NCBI GenBank assembly: GCA_030638765.1
Contig: DAOWDZ010000184.1
Span: 1-6,252 of the forward strand
DNA length: 6,252 nucleotides
From: Desulfocapsa sp.
GTDB taxonomy: Bacteria > Desulfobacterota > Desulfobulbia > Desulfobulbales > Desulfocapsaceae
Direction of reading: 5' to 3'
Notes under the pieces: generated by a model
The model's input: the letters and a program-made list of their open reading frames with translations, nothing else
Databases searched by the model: none
What the model was told of the DNA's origin: nothing
Translations under genes and position numbers: made by a program
Shown: piece by piece, positions 1-6,227 of the stretch
Position numbering within the stretch: position 1 is the stretch's first letter
Layout: the number at the start of each line of letters is the position of its first letter

Positions 1-87
1 ACTGAATAAAAAATAGCAATATAAGTATAAATATAAAATATAAGGGCTTTATCCTGCACTGCAGGGTAAGTGAAGGAGATTTGAAAA
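1..87 (+). promoter_or_regulatory. AT-rich leader upstream of the TPR gene
   Basis: The first 47 bases are almost pure A/T and contain overlapping TATAAA/TATAAG-like hexamers (20-25, 26-31, 32-37, 39-44), any of which could act as a -10 element. No recognisable -35 box lies at a suitable distance inside the window, so no specific promoter is called. A dyad (48-70, listed separately) follows. A good Shine-Dalgarno sequence, AAGGAG at 73-78, ends nine bases before the GTG start at 88. The upstream gene is outside the window, so it cannot be told whether this is an operon start or an internal gap. Confidence 0.35.
48..70 (+). repeat. Near-perfect inverted repeat before the TPR gene
   Basis: TTTATCCTGC (48-57) and GCAGGGTAAG (61-70) are complementary around the triplet ACT. 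As DNA the dyad core is CCTGCA-C-TGCAGG, flanked by TTA/TAA. As RNA it gives a ten-pair stem with two G-U pairs and a three-base loop. It ends five bases before the ribosome-binding site of the TPR gene. No T-run follows on either strand, so it is not an intrinsic terminator. It could be an operator, or an mRNA hairpin that modulates translation or stability; the sequence does not decide between these. Confidence 0.6.
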
Positions 88-690
88 GTGATAGGAAATA
101 TACAGCCCTTGGCTGACATTAAGAAAGCTGGCCAGAAAGAAGAAAAAAAACGTTCCTCTGATCCTATTCAGGCAGAGTATGATGATGGAATAGAGTTTTT
201 AAAAGTAGAAGACTTTACCCAGGCTGCGGTGGCTTTTCATAATGTTTTACGTGCCTATGAAGAGAAAAAACACCAGGATGGAATTGCAAATGCTTCAAAT
301 CAGTTAGGCCATGTCTGTCTTGGAAAGAGTGATTTCGCAAAGGCAAAAGAGCATTATCAACGTGCCTGGGATATCTGTGACCGCTTTGAAGATCCGATGA
401 GTATGCTTGCCATTTCTCTGCAACTCATTGTTGTTCATAGAGGTCTTAATGAAAACGATAAGGCTCTTGATATCTGCTTTGATATGCTTGACGTGCATAA
501 TGCAAATAATAATCCGCAGGGAACTGTGGCTACCATGGAAACCATTGCAGACATTTATCTGTCTCAGGGTGATAAGTCAAAAACCGCTGATACGTATCGT
601 ACTATTGCTTCTATTCACAATAATTTTAAGCATAAAAATATTGCTGAAAAATTCATCACAAGAGCAAAAGAACTTGAAGCTGAAGCTTAA
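88..690 (+). CDS. TPR-repeat protein of unknown function
   Basis: This is a 200-residue soluble protein with no signal peptide or membrane segment. It has a charged N-terminal stretch (residues 10-25, rich in Lys and Glu) and then four tetratricopeptide-type helical hairpins at about 28-61, 67-100, 106-140 and 146-180, with a closing helix at 182-199. The repeats show the G/A-x-x-x-L...D-F-x-x-A pattern (GIEFLKVEDFTQA, GHVCLGKSDFAKA). Their register is 40 residues (A46, A86, A126, T166), longer than the canonical 34. TPR domains bind other proteins or peptides, and no catalytic motif is visible. The start is GTG at 88: AAGGAG at 73-78 is well spaced and an in-frame TGA at 82-84 rules out extension. 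The gene ends 18 bp before ribE on the same strand, so cotranscription is likely. A link to flavin metabolism is inference from position only. Confidence 0.88.
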   Translation: MIGNIQPLADIKKAGQKEEKKRSSDPIQAEYDDGIEFLKVEDFTQAAVAFHNVLRAYEEKKHQDGIANASNQLGHVCLGKSDFAKAKEHYQRAWDICDRFEDPMSMLAISLQLIVVHRGLNENDKALDICFDMLDVHNANNNPQGTVATMETIADIYLSQGDKSKTADTYRTIASIHNNFKHKNIAEKFITRAKELEAEA

Positions 691-708
691 AGTGACTCTT
701 TAAAACAA

Positions 709-1371
709 ATGTTTACAGGGATAATAGAGGGAACTGGGAAATTACTCGCCAAGCGTAATGTTGGTGGTGGTATGGCCTTTGACCTGTTGGCTGATTTTGA
801 TATTGCCAACCCTGAAGAAGGGGAGTCAATAGCTGTCAACGGTGTATGTCTTACTGCCTACAATATAGAAAAACGTAAATTTACAGTTGATGTTTCACCT
901 GAAAGTCTCTCCCGCACAACTCTTGGCACCATCAATGTGGGTGGCAAGGTTAATATGGAACGAGCCCTCCAGCTGACTGATCGTCTTGGTGGACACATTG
1001 TTTCAGGCCATGTTGATTGTGTGGCAACCGTTCGGGATCTTCAGGCAAAGGGGGATTTCACACTGTTTTCCTTTAGTTTTCCAAAAGAACTTGGTCGATA
1101 TGTCATTGAAAAAGGATCCATCACCATTAATGGGGTGAGTCTTACTGTAAATAGTTGTACCATGGACAGCTTTGAGGTTTCTATTATTCCCCATACCCTT
1201 ATGATTACGACGCTCGGAGTGCTTAAAAGGGGGAGTGAAGTGAACATTGAAGTGGATATTATAGGTAAATATGTGGAAAAGATGCTTCTTCCAAGAGAGT
1301 CTGGCGATACTAAATCAGGCACCGGAAATGGTATTAATCCAGCATTTCTTGCAGAAAATGGTTTTTTTTAA
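709..1371 (+). CDS. ribE: Riboflavin synthase, alpha chain
   Basis: The enzyme dismutates two molecules of 6,7-dimethyl-8-ribityllumazine into riboflavin and the pyrimidine precursor, the last step of cytosolic riboflavin synthesis. The 220-residue length is usual for the family. It has two homologous lumazine-binding barrels, about 1-97 and 98-195. The first opens with the hallmark MFTGIIEG and carries NGVCLT (44-49); the second carries NGVSLTV (141-147). Between them lies GGHIVSGHVD (94-103), and IPHTL (160-164) and NIEVDIIGKYVE (179-190) close the fold. Cys47 and His101 sit at conserved active-site positions by motif. The C-terminal tail after about 195 (Gly/Ser-rich, ending NGFF) is variable in the family. 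The ATG at 709 gives the canonical N terminus. It lacks a clear Shine-Dalgarno sequence and lies 18 bp after the TPR stop, which suggests translational coupling. The symbol ribE follows the usage in which ribH is lumazine synthase; E. coli calls this gene ribC. Confidence 0.97.
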   Translation: MFTGIIEGTGKLLAKRNVGGGMAFDLLADFDIANPEEGESIAVNGVCLTAYNIEKRKFTVDVSPESLSRTTLGTINVGGKVNMERALQLTDRLGGHIVSGHVDCVATVRDLQAKGDFTLFSFSFPKELGRYVIEKGSITINGVSLTVNSCTMDSFEVSIIPHTLMITTLGVLKRGSEVNIEVDIIGKYVEKMLLPRESGDTKSGTGNGINPAFLAENGFF

Positions 1372-1425
1372 TAAATGAAATACTCGTTATATAAATAAGT
1401 AAAAATATTAAATAGGTTGATTGTT

Positions 1426-2637
1426 ATGGCTGTTAGTTCAATTGATGAAGTTATAGAAGACATTAAAGCCGGTAAGATGGTTATTCTCGTAGACGATGAA
1501 GATCGTGAAAATGAGGGTGATCTTTATATGGCAGCCTCTGCTGTTACTCCTGAGGCGGTTAATTTCATGGCCACTCACGGAAGGGGGCTGATTTGTCTGA
1601 CCTTGAGTCCGGATCTGATCGATAAGCTGGAACTTCCCATGATGGTTTCAGATAACAAATCACCCTACGGAACCGGATTTACCATCAGTATTGAAGCAAC
1701 AACAGGAGTGACCACAGGTATTTCAGCAGCAGATAGAGCACGCACAATTGAAGCTGCAGTTGCACCTGATGCTAAGCCCACTGATATTATCAGCCCTGGA
1801 CACATCTTTCCTCTTCGTGCCCGTGAAGGTGGCGTTCTTGTACGCCTTGGACAAACAGAAGGATCTGTAGATCTTTCTCGTCTTGCAGGTCTTACTCCCG
1901 CTGGAGTGATTTGTGAAATCATGAAAGAAGATGGCACCATGGCCCGGATGCCTGATCTTGAAAAATTCGCAGCAGAGCATGATTTGAAGATCTGTACCAT
2001 TGCTGATCTCGTCGCATATCGTCTGCGTGAAGATGTTCTTGTGCATCGTGCGGCCGAAGCGAGAATTCCAACCGAGCATGCCGGCGAATTTACCGCTGTT
2101 GTCTATAGAAATGATGTTGACGATTTCGAGCATCTCGCCCTTGTAAAGGGAAAAGTTGACCCAGAGAAAAAGGTTCTTGTCAGAGTTCACTCCGAATGTC
2201 TAACCGGGGATGTTTTTGGCTCGGCTCGTTGTGACTGTGGTGATCAGCTTCATGCAGCCATGCGGATGATCGATCAGGAAGGCGTTGGTGTCGTTCTCTA
2301 TATGCGTCAGGAAGGGCGTGGCATAGGGCTTGTGAACAAGCTGAAGGCATATACTCTTCAGGATGGAGGAATGGATACCGTTGAGGCTAATCACAAGCTT
2401 GGCTTCAAGGCTGATCTTCGTGATTATGGCATAGGTGCTCAGATCTTACGTGATTTAGGTGTTCGGAAAATGAGCTTGCTCACAAATAACCCCAAAAAGA
2501 TTATTGGCCTTGAAGGTTATGGTATTGAAGTCGTTGATCGTTTCCCCATTGAAATGGAGGCCAGTGACGAGAATAAGAGTTATCTGGAGTGCAAGCGTGA
2601 CAGAATGGGGCATCTGATAGAAGTGGATAATGATTAA
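1426..2637 (+). CDS. ribBA: Bifunctional DHBP synthase / GTP cyclohydrolase II
   Basis: This 403-residue fusion performs both entry reactions of riboflavin synthesis. The N-terminal RibB domain (about 1-200) converts ribulose 5-phosphate to 3,4-dihydroxy-2-butanone 4-phosphate and formate. It shows the acidic loop [11 protein letters not shown] (23-33), HGRGLICL (51-58) and GHIFPLRA (125-132). The C-terminal RibA domain (about 205-400) opens the imidazole ring of GTP to give the pyrimidine precursor. Its zinc ligands are Cys258, Cys269 and Cys271 within [17 protein letters not shown], followed by [11 protein letters not shown] (292-302) and LLTNNPKK (351-358). Both halves look intact. I chose ATG 1426 because it gives the family N terminus MAVSSI. 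A TTG at 1417 is in frame, but choosing it would leave the AGG at 1414-1416 directly abutting the start, whereas it is nine bases from the ATG. The 54-bp AT-rich gap after ribE has no hairpin terminator. Confidence 0.97.
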   Translation: MAVSSIDEVIEDIKAGKMVILVDDEDRENEGDLYMAASAVTPEAVNFMATHGRGLICLTLSPDLIDKLELPMMVSDNKSPYGTGFTISIEATTGVTTGISAADRARTIEAAVAPDAKPTDIISPGHIFPLRAREGGVLVRLGQTEGSVDLSRLAGLTPAGVICEIMKEDGTMARMPDLEKFAAEHDLKICTIADLVAYRLREDVLVHRAAEARIPTEHAGEFTAVVYRNDVDDFEHLALVKGKVDPEKKVLVRVHSECLTGDVFGSARCDCGDQLHAAMRMIDQEGVGVVLYMRQEGRGIGLVNKLKAYTLQDGGMDTVEANHKLGFKADLRDYGIGAQILRDLGVRKMSLLTNNPKKIIGLEGYGIEVVDRFPIEMEASDENKSYLECKRDRMGHLIEVDND

Positions 2638-2684
2638 TCTGGACAGTAACCAATAGAGTAACAAGCATAAGGATATTGAAGAAT

Positions 2685-3152
2685 ATGGCAAATTATATCG
2701 AAGGCAATTTAAAAGCGGATGGAAAGAAATTTGGGGTTATTGTAGCTCGTTTTAACTCCTTTATTTGTGAAAAACTTCTTGAAGGTGCAATGGATAGTTT
2801 GATTAGATCCGGTGCCTCTGATGATGATATCGATGTTGTGAGGGTACCCGGTGCATTTGAAATTCCTCTTGTTGCTAAAAAAATGGCAAAGTCTCAGAAG
2901 TATGATGCAATAATCTGTCTTGGTGTGGTTATTCGAGGTGCGACTCCTCATTTTGATGTTGTTGTGAATGAAGTGTCCAAGGGATCTGCTCAGGTTGGGC
3001 TTGACACTGAAGTCCCTGTTATCTTTGGTGTCTTAACCACGGAAACCATCGAGCAGGCCATTGAACGTTCAGGTACCAAAGCTGGAAATAAAGGTTCAGA
3101 TGTTGCCATTGCTGCAATTGAGATGGCTGACCTGATGACCAAACTCCAGTAG
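2685..3152 (+). CDS. ribH: 6,7-dimethyl-8-ribityllumazine synthase
   Basis: RibH condenses the ribityl-diaminopyrimidine with dihydroxybutanone phosphate to give the lumazine substrate of RibE. Family members assemble as pentamers or 60-subunit capsids in the cytosol; which form applies here cannot be read from sequence. The 155 residues match the usual length. Visible motifs are VARFNSFI (20-27, substrate ring binding), VPGAFEIPL (54-62), [12 protein letters not shown] (80-91, with the catalytic-type His89), FGVLTT (114-119) and Arg128 followed by SGTKAGNKG (129-137, phosphate end of the site). Nothing is missing. ATG 2685 is preferred over an in-frame TTG at 2676 because it gives the normal N terminus ([13 protein letters not shown]) and has AAGGA at 2669-2673, eleven bases upstream. 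The gene sits 47 bp after ribBA with no terminator between, consistent with one operon. Confidence 0.97.
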   Translation: MANYIEGNLKADGKKFGVIVARFNSFICEKLLEGAMDSLIRSGASDDDIDVVRVPGAFEIPLVAKKMAKSQKYDAIICLGVVIRGATPHFDVVVNEVSKGSAQVGLDTEVPVIFGVLTTETIEQAIERSGTKAGNKGSDVAIAAIEMADLMTKLQ

Positions 3153-3228
3153 GAAACGAAGCATTATTTGTGTGTTGTATGATTGCTTTTAACCGTTTTT
3201 TGAATGATTAATATTTTTGTGGAATTCC

Positions 3229-3648
3229 ATGGGCGTACGTCGTAAATCTCGTGAAGCTGTTTTGCAGTTTCTCTTTCAGGATGATTTTAAAGGGTTTGAG
3301 GATGGCGTTACGCAGAATCTGTCGGATCGTTTTGTTGATTTTTGCTCATTGTACGATGTTCAAAAAAAGGCACGTCCCTACGCTGTAGAGCTTCTTAATG
3401 GGATTTATGCGTCGCGTAGTGATGTTGATGGAATCATCACAAAACATGCAAGTAACTGGCGTCTGGAACGTATCAACGTGACAGATCGGAATGTTCTGCG
3501 TATTGCTGTTTATGAAATGATTCATTGTAAGGATGTTCCGCCGGAGGTTGCCATCAATGAAGCTGTTGAGGTGGCAAAACGATTCGGTTCCGGTGACTCT
3601 CCATCATTTGTAAACGGAGTGCTTGATGCTGTGAAGCAGGGCTTGTGA
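3229..3648 (+). CDS. nusB: Transcription antitermination factor NusB
   Basis: NusB is a small all-helical RNA-binding protein. With NusE (ribosomal protein S10) it binds boxA in nascent rRNA and supports antitermination and rRNA maturation. The 139-residue protein has the family pattern throughout: the Arg/Lys-rich first helix RRKSREAVLQFLFQ (4-17), WRLERINVTDRNVLRIAVYE (77-96) and the C-terminal block PEVAINEAVEVAKRFG (105-120) followed by FVNGVLDAV (127-135). ATG 3229 gives the common MGVRRKSREA start. An in-frame TTG at 3217 would add four residues with no better ribosome site. The Shine-Dalgarno is poor (GGA at 3221-3223, too close). The gap from ribH is 76 bp, AT-rich, with no clear promoter or terminator. 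The ribH-nusB order is widespread in bacteria and supports cotranscription with the riboflavin genes. Confidence 0.96.
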   Translation: MGVRRKSREAVLQFLFQDDFKGFEDGVTQNLSDRFVDFCSLYDVQKKARPYAVELLNGIYASRSDVDGIITKHASNWRLERINVTDRNVLRIAVYEMIHCKDVPPEVAINEAVEVAKRFGSGDSPSFVNGVLDAVKQGL

Positions 3649-3804
3649 AATAGTCTATTTATTCCCCTTTTTGTATCCCGTGCATATCTGTTTTCTCTTT
3701 GTTGTTACTTCAAATCTTGTATTCTTCTGTAAATCTGATTAGATCATCCTCTGATCTCTCTGAATTTTTGTCCTTTTAACTCTTGAACTCATAGTGATAC
3801 AACA
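3649..3804. other. T-rich intergenic gap between nusB and ftsK
   Basis: This 156-bp stretch is noticeably T/pyrimidine-rich on the + strand and encodes nothing recognisable. It holds one small dyad at 3741-3757 (listed separately). A weak A/T-only dyad, AAATA/TATTT, sits right at the nusB stop (3648-3659) and is followed by a short C4T5 run, too weak to call a terminator. TTGTAT at 3717-3722 with TAGATC about 17 bp downstream is only a marginal promoter match. ftsK transcription may therefore be read-through from nusB or start from a promoter I cannot identify. Confidence 0.5.
3741..3757. repeat. Small inverted repeat upstream of ftsK
   Basis: AGATCA (3741-3746) and TGATCT (3752-3757) are perfect complements around the five-base loop TCCTC. 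A run of five T starts at 3765, seven bases beyond the stem. The stem is short and AT-rich and the T-run is displaced, so this is at best a weak terminator for the rib-nusB unit. It could equally be a minor operator or chance. Confidence 0.35.
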
Positions 3805-5973
3805 ATGGCACAAGGCACCAAGAAAACACGACCAGGTTTGAAGCAGGAGGCCACAGCGGTCCTGGGGATATTTTTGTCTCTTTTTCTGTTTTTAAGTCTT
3901 CTCTCACCATATTTTGTCAGTGACGGAAGCTGGGGAGGGGAGGTGGGAATTCTGATTTCTACGGTTCTTACAGGTGTCACGGGTTGGGGGGCGTATCTTC
4001 TTGCTACTCTGCTACTTCTACTGTCCTTCCTCTTTTTCAGTCCGCGGATGACCTTTGAGCGTTTACCACAAATAACTGTTGGGATTACCGGAGCAGTGCT
4101 TTCATCATGCGCTCTCTTTTCCTCTCTCTCTCTAAAGGAGTGGGCTCCGATAGAAGCTGGAGGAATTGTAGGGAAATCAATTTTCAGTGTAATGAAATCT
4201 CTTATTGGTGGTCCGGGAACGGTTTTGTTTTTGTGTTTCTTGTTTCTCGTCTCTTTTATGCTGGCAACTCAATTTTCCCCATATCAGCTTGGTGGTTTTT
4301 TTTGGCGTATGTTGAAGAAGATCGGAAGTCTCACAAAGAATCTCCTGGTTTTTGGAAACCAAAAAAGAGTTGTGCGAAAAGAGGCTAGAAAACAGGCAAA
4401 AGCTGTTGTTCAAAATAGCACTGAAAGAAAATCAGCGAGAACAATTAAAAAAGAGATTCATTCTGAGTCGACAGGGCCATCCGTCGGCATGCCAGTTGTC
4501 AGGAAACTTGCAAAATCAGCAAAAGCTGCTGAAGATGATGAATTTGAAGCAAGACCTGTGGCTCGTGGAGACTGGAAATTACCACCTATAAACCTTCTTG
4601 AACGAAATGCTGTGCAGGAAGAAGAAGTGGATAAAGAAATTTATTATCAGGTCTCAAAGCAACTCGAACAAAAATTAAAAAATTTCGGCGTATCCGGTAA
4701 AGTAATAGGGATTTCGCCGGGACCAGTTGTTACAACGTATGAATATTCACCCGCAGCAGGAGTGAAGATTAATAAAATAGCAGGACTTGCGGATGATCTG
4801 GCACTTGGGTTGAAAGCCCAGTCGGTTCGAGTTGTCGGGTCAGTTCCTGGTAAGGCTGCTCTAGGTATTGAGATACCAAATCCTCACAGATCAGTTGTGT
4901 ATATTCGAGACTTGATAGCATCCGAGGAGTATCGTAATACCACTGATAAGCTTTCCATAGTTCTTGGTTTGGATGTGGTGGGTGCTCCCTCTATTGTGAA
5001 TCTCGCCAAAATGCCTCATCTTTTGATCGCGGGTTCCACAGGGTCAGGAAAGAGTGTCGCCATTAACACGATTATTGCCTCCATATTATATAATGCAACT
5101 CCTGAAGAAGTACGCCTTTTGATGGTTGATCCAAAACGAATAGAATTGTCAGGTTATGAAGGTATCCCACATCTGCTCCATCCGGTGGTTGTTGAACCAA
5201 AACTTGCATCCCGGGCACTTATGTGGGCAGTTCGTGAAATGGAGAGGCGCTATAAGTTACTTGAACTTGCAAGGGTGAAGAGTTTTGACTCTTATAATGA
5301 AACCGCTGAAGAAAAACTTCCATATATCGTTATTATCGTGGATGAGCTTGCAGATCTTATGATGGTCGCCTCCAAAGATGTGGAGTCGTCAATCGCAAGA
5401 CTTGCACAGATGGCAAGAGCTGCTGGAATGCATCTGATTTTAGCGACACAGCGGCCATCTGTTGATGTGCTTACCGGTTTGATTAAGGCGAACTTTCCGA
5501 CACGAATCTCTTTTAAGGTTTCATCAAAAATTGATTCCAGAACCATTCTTGATACCTCCGGTGCGGAACACCTGCTTGGTGCAGGTGATATGCTCTATCT
5601 GGCAAATGGTTCCTCTGGGCTGCAACGAGTACATGGTGCCTACATTTCTGAAACTGAAACGGAAGCAATAGTAACATTCTTGAAAGATCAGGGGAATGCG
5701 AGCTATGACGAGTCAGTAACGGCGGCCGTAGAAGATGAAGGCAACGGAAGCGGGTCATCTGGCAATGAAGAGCATGATGAACGGTATGATGAAGCAGTAA
5801 ATCTGGTTTGTGAATCAGGACAGGCTTCCATCTCAATGGTACAACGAAGACTGCGGGTTGGGTATAATCGTGCGGCAAGAATGATAGAAATGATGGAAAA
5901 AGAAGGGGTGGTGGGACCAGCCGATGGAGCCAGGCCACGTGAGGTGTTTGCTCGAAGAGACTATACTTCTTAG
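3805..5973 (+). CDS. ftsK: DNA translocase FtsK/SpoIIIE family
   Basis: FtsK is a septum-anchored ATP-driven DNA pump that clears chromosome termini and promotes dimer resolution at division. At 722 residues it is a short, SpoIIIE-sized form with a much reduced linker compared with E. coli (about 1,330). The N-terminal quarter is membrane-embedded, with hydrophobic segments at about 17-38, 47-79, 88-108 and 137-156, consistent with four spans. A basic linker (about 170-265, Lys/Arg-rich at 187-217) follows. The motor has GSTGSGKS Walker A (410-417), DPKRIELSGYEGIPHL (442-457), IVIIVDELADL Walker B (508-518) and HLILATQRPSVDV (543-555). After an acidic Gly/Ser spacer (634-658) comes the gamma winged helix (659-717, with RRLRVGYNRAARMIEMME), which in this family reads polar KOPS/SRS-type DNA sites. 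ATG 3805 is the only usable start, since an in-frame TGA at 3784 lies just upstream; no clear Shine-Dalgarno is seen. Confidence 0.96.
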   Translation: MAQGTKKTRPGLKQEATAVLGIFLSLFLFLSLLSPYFVSDGSWGGEVGILISTVLTGVTGWGAYLLATLLLLLSFLFFSPRMTFERLPQITVGITGAVLSSCALFSSLSLKEWAPIEAGGIVGKSIFSVMKSLIGGPGTVLFLCFLFLVSFMLATQFSPYQLGGFFWRMLKKIGSLTKNLLVFGNQKRVVRKEARKQAKAVVQNSTERKSARTIKKEIHSESTGPSVGMPVVRKLAKSAKAAEDDEFEARPVARGDWKLPPINLLERNAVQEEEVDKEIYYQVSKQLEQKLKNFGVSGKVIGISPGPVVTTYEYSPAAGVKINKIAGLADDLALGLKAQSVRVVGSVPGKAALGIEIPNPHRSVVYIRDLIASEEYRNTTDKLSIVLGLDVVGAPSIVNLAKMPHLLIAGSTGSGKSVAINTIIASILYNATPEEVRLLMVDPKRIELSGYEGIPHLLHPVVVEPKLASRALMWAVREMERRYKLLELARVKSFDSYNETAEEKLPYIVIIVDELADLMMVASKDVESSIARLAQMARAAGMHLILATQRPSVDVLTGLIKANFPTRISFKVSSKIDSRTILDTSGAEHLLGAGDMLYLANGSSGLQRVHGAYISETETEAIVTFLKDQGNASYDESVTAAVEDEGNGSGSSGNEEHDERYDEAVNLVCESGQASISMVQRRLRVGYNRAARMIEMMEKEGVVGPADGARPREVFARRDYTS

Positions 5974-5998
5974 GTCGGCCAGTAGCGGTTGAATTCTC

Positions 5999-6027
5999 TT
6001 GACAATTATTGGGCAACAATATATAAA
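5999..6027 (+). promoter_or_regulatory. Strong sigma70-type promoter for the aprB-like gene
   Basis: TTGACA at 5999-6004 is a perfect -35 hexamer. Seventeen bases later TATAAA at 6022-6027 matches the -10 consensus at five of six positions. This is the best promoter in the window. It predicts transcription from about 6034 and a leader of roughly 190 nt before the ATG at 6228. An alternative -10, TATATA at 6020-6025, has a poorer 15-bp spacer. The -35 lies 26 bp after the ftsK stop. No intrinsic terminator for ftsK is visible before it. Confidence 0.72.
6007..6021. promoter_or_regulatory. Dyad within the promoter spacer, possible operator
   Basis: TATTG (6007-6011) and CAATA (6017-6021) are inverted copies around GGCAA. 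The 15-bp element fits exactly between the -35 and -10 hexamers, where a bound repressor would block RNA polymerase. The arms are short and A/T-rich, so chance is a real alternative. It does not match an operator that I can name. Confidence 0.3.
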
Positions 6028-6042
6028 ATAAATTGGTGAAAA

Positions 6043-6081
6043 ATGAGTGATGGTTCATTTAGTTGCGTGTATGGACTGTGA
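6043..6081 (+). other. Possible 12-codon leader ORF
   Basis: ATG 6043 to TGA 6079-6081 would encode MSDGSFSCVYGL. GGTG at 6035-6038 could serve as a weak ribosome site but lies four bases from the ATG and almost at the predicted transcript start, so translation is doubtful. It is recorded because it is the only ATG frame near the 5' end of the leader. A frame this short is expected by chance. Confidence 0.12.
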
Positions 6082-6175
6082 TCCCGTAACTTGTTGGAAT
6101 CCTAATAATTTATGTTGGTGGAGCATTATTGAAAAGCCAGACTTTTTTTGATGTTCTTTTTTTTAGAGGTATAGT

Positions 6176-6197
6176 TGGCTCGGAAGGTTCCGGGTCG
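6176..6197 (+). repeat. Stem-loop before the aprB-like ribosome site
   Basis: The core CGGAA (6181-6185) and TTCCG (6188-6192) are perfect inverted copies around GG. In RNA the stem extends outward to 6176 and 6197 through pairs 6177-6196 and 6179-6194 with G-U wobbles between, giving about nine pairs with a four-base loop. No T-run follows, so it is not a terminator. Its 3' edge is 17 bases from the GAGGAGG site. It may protect the mRNA 5' region, organise the ribosome site, or be a protein-binding dyad in DNA. Confidence 0.45.
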
Positions 6198-6227
6198 CAA
6201 AAGTAAATTAACTGAGGAGGTAGTTTA

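Larger units (their letters stand above)
6034..6227 (+). promoter_or_regulatory. Long 5' leader of the aprB-like gene
   Basis: From the predicted start near 6034 to the ATG at 6228 there is no long reading frame. The leader holds a 12-codon frame (6043-6081), three GTTGG copies (6093-6097, 6114-6118, 6174-6178) and a weak AAAAG/CTTTT hairpin (6132-6136 with 6142-6146) that runs into a T7 tract, with a T8 tract at 6157-6164. A stronger stem-loop follows at 6176-6197. The leader ends with GAGGAGG at 6214-6220, the strongest ribosome-binding site in the window, seven bases before the ATG. I do not recognise a known riboswitch class. The elements could modulate transcription or mRNA stability, or be unselected. 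Confidence 0.45.

Noticed and set aside
407..703. 98-residue + strand frame overlapping the TPR gene
   Set aside because: It is out of frame with a clear TPR repeat protein, of low-complexity Ile/Leu composition, and has no ribosome site.
1361..1371. T8 run at the end of ribE as a terminator
   Set aside because: No GC-rich hairpin precedes it and the Ts are the Phe-Phe codons of the conserved reading frame.
1349..1377. Internal promoter for ribBA (TTGCAG with TAAATG 17 bp on)
   Set aside because: The -10 matches only three of six consensus bases in an AT-rich region where such matches are expected by chance.
1417..1425. TTG start for ribBA at 1417 (and similar TTG starts for ribH at 2676 and nusB at 3217)
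   Set aside because: In each case an in-frame ATG three or four codons later gives the normal family N terminus with equal or better ribosome-site spacing.
1723..2190. 155-residue open frame on the minus strand inside ribBA
   Set aside because: It lies entirely opposite conserved RibB/RibA motifs, shows no family resemblance and has no ribosome site; it is a shadow frame.
2645..2662. Direct repeat AGTAAC (2645-2650, 2657-2662) between ribBA and ribH
   Set aside because: Two six-base copies in an AT-rich spacer are expected by chance, and nothing else supports a site.
3648..3674. Intrinsic terminator right after nusB
   Set aside because: The stem is only AAATA/TATTT with a three-base loop, and the following T-run is broken by CCCC; too weak to call.
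5513..6058. 181-residue open frame on the minus strand across the ftsK 3' end
   Set aside because: It is antisense to the conserved FtsK motor and gamma domain. Its composition is His/Leu/Pro-rich, as expected from a reversed coding frame, and no domain is recognisable.
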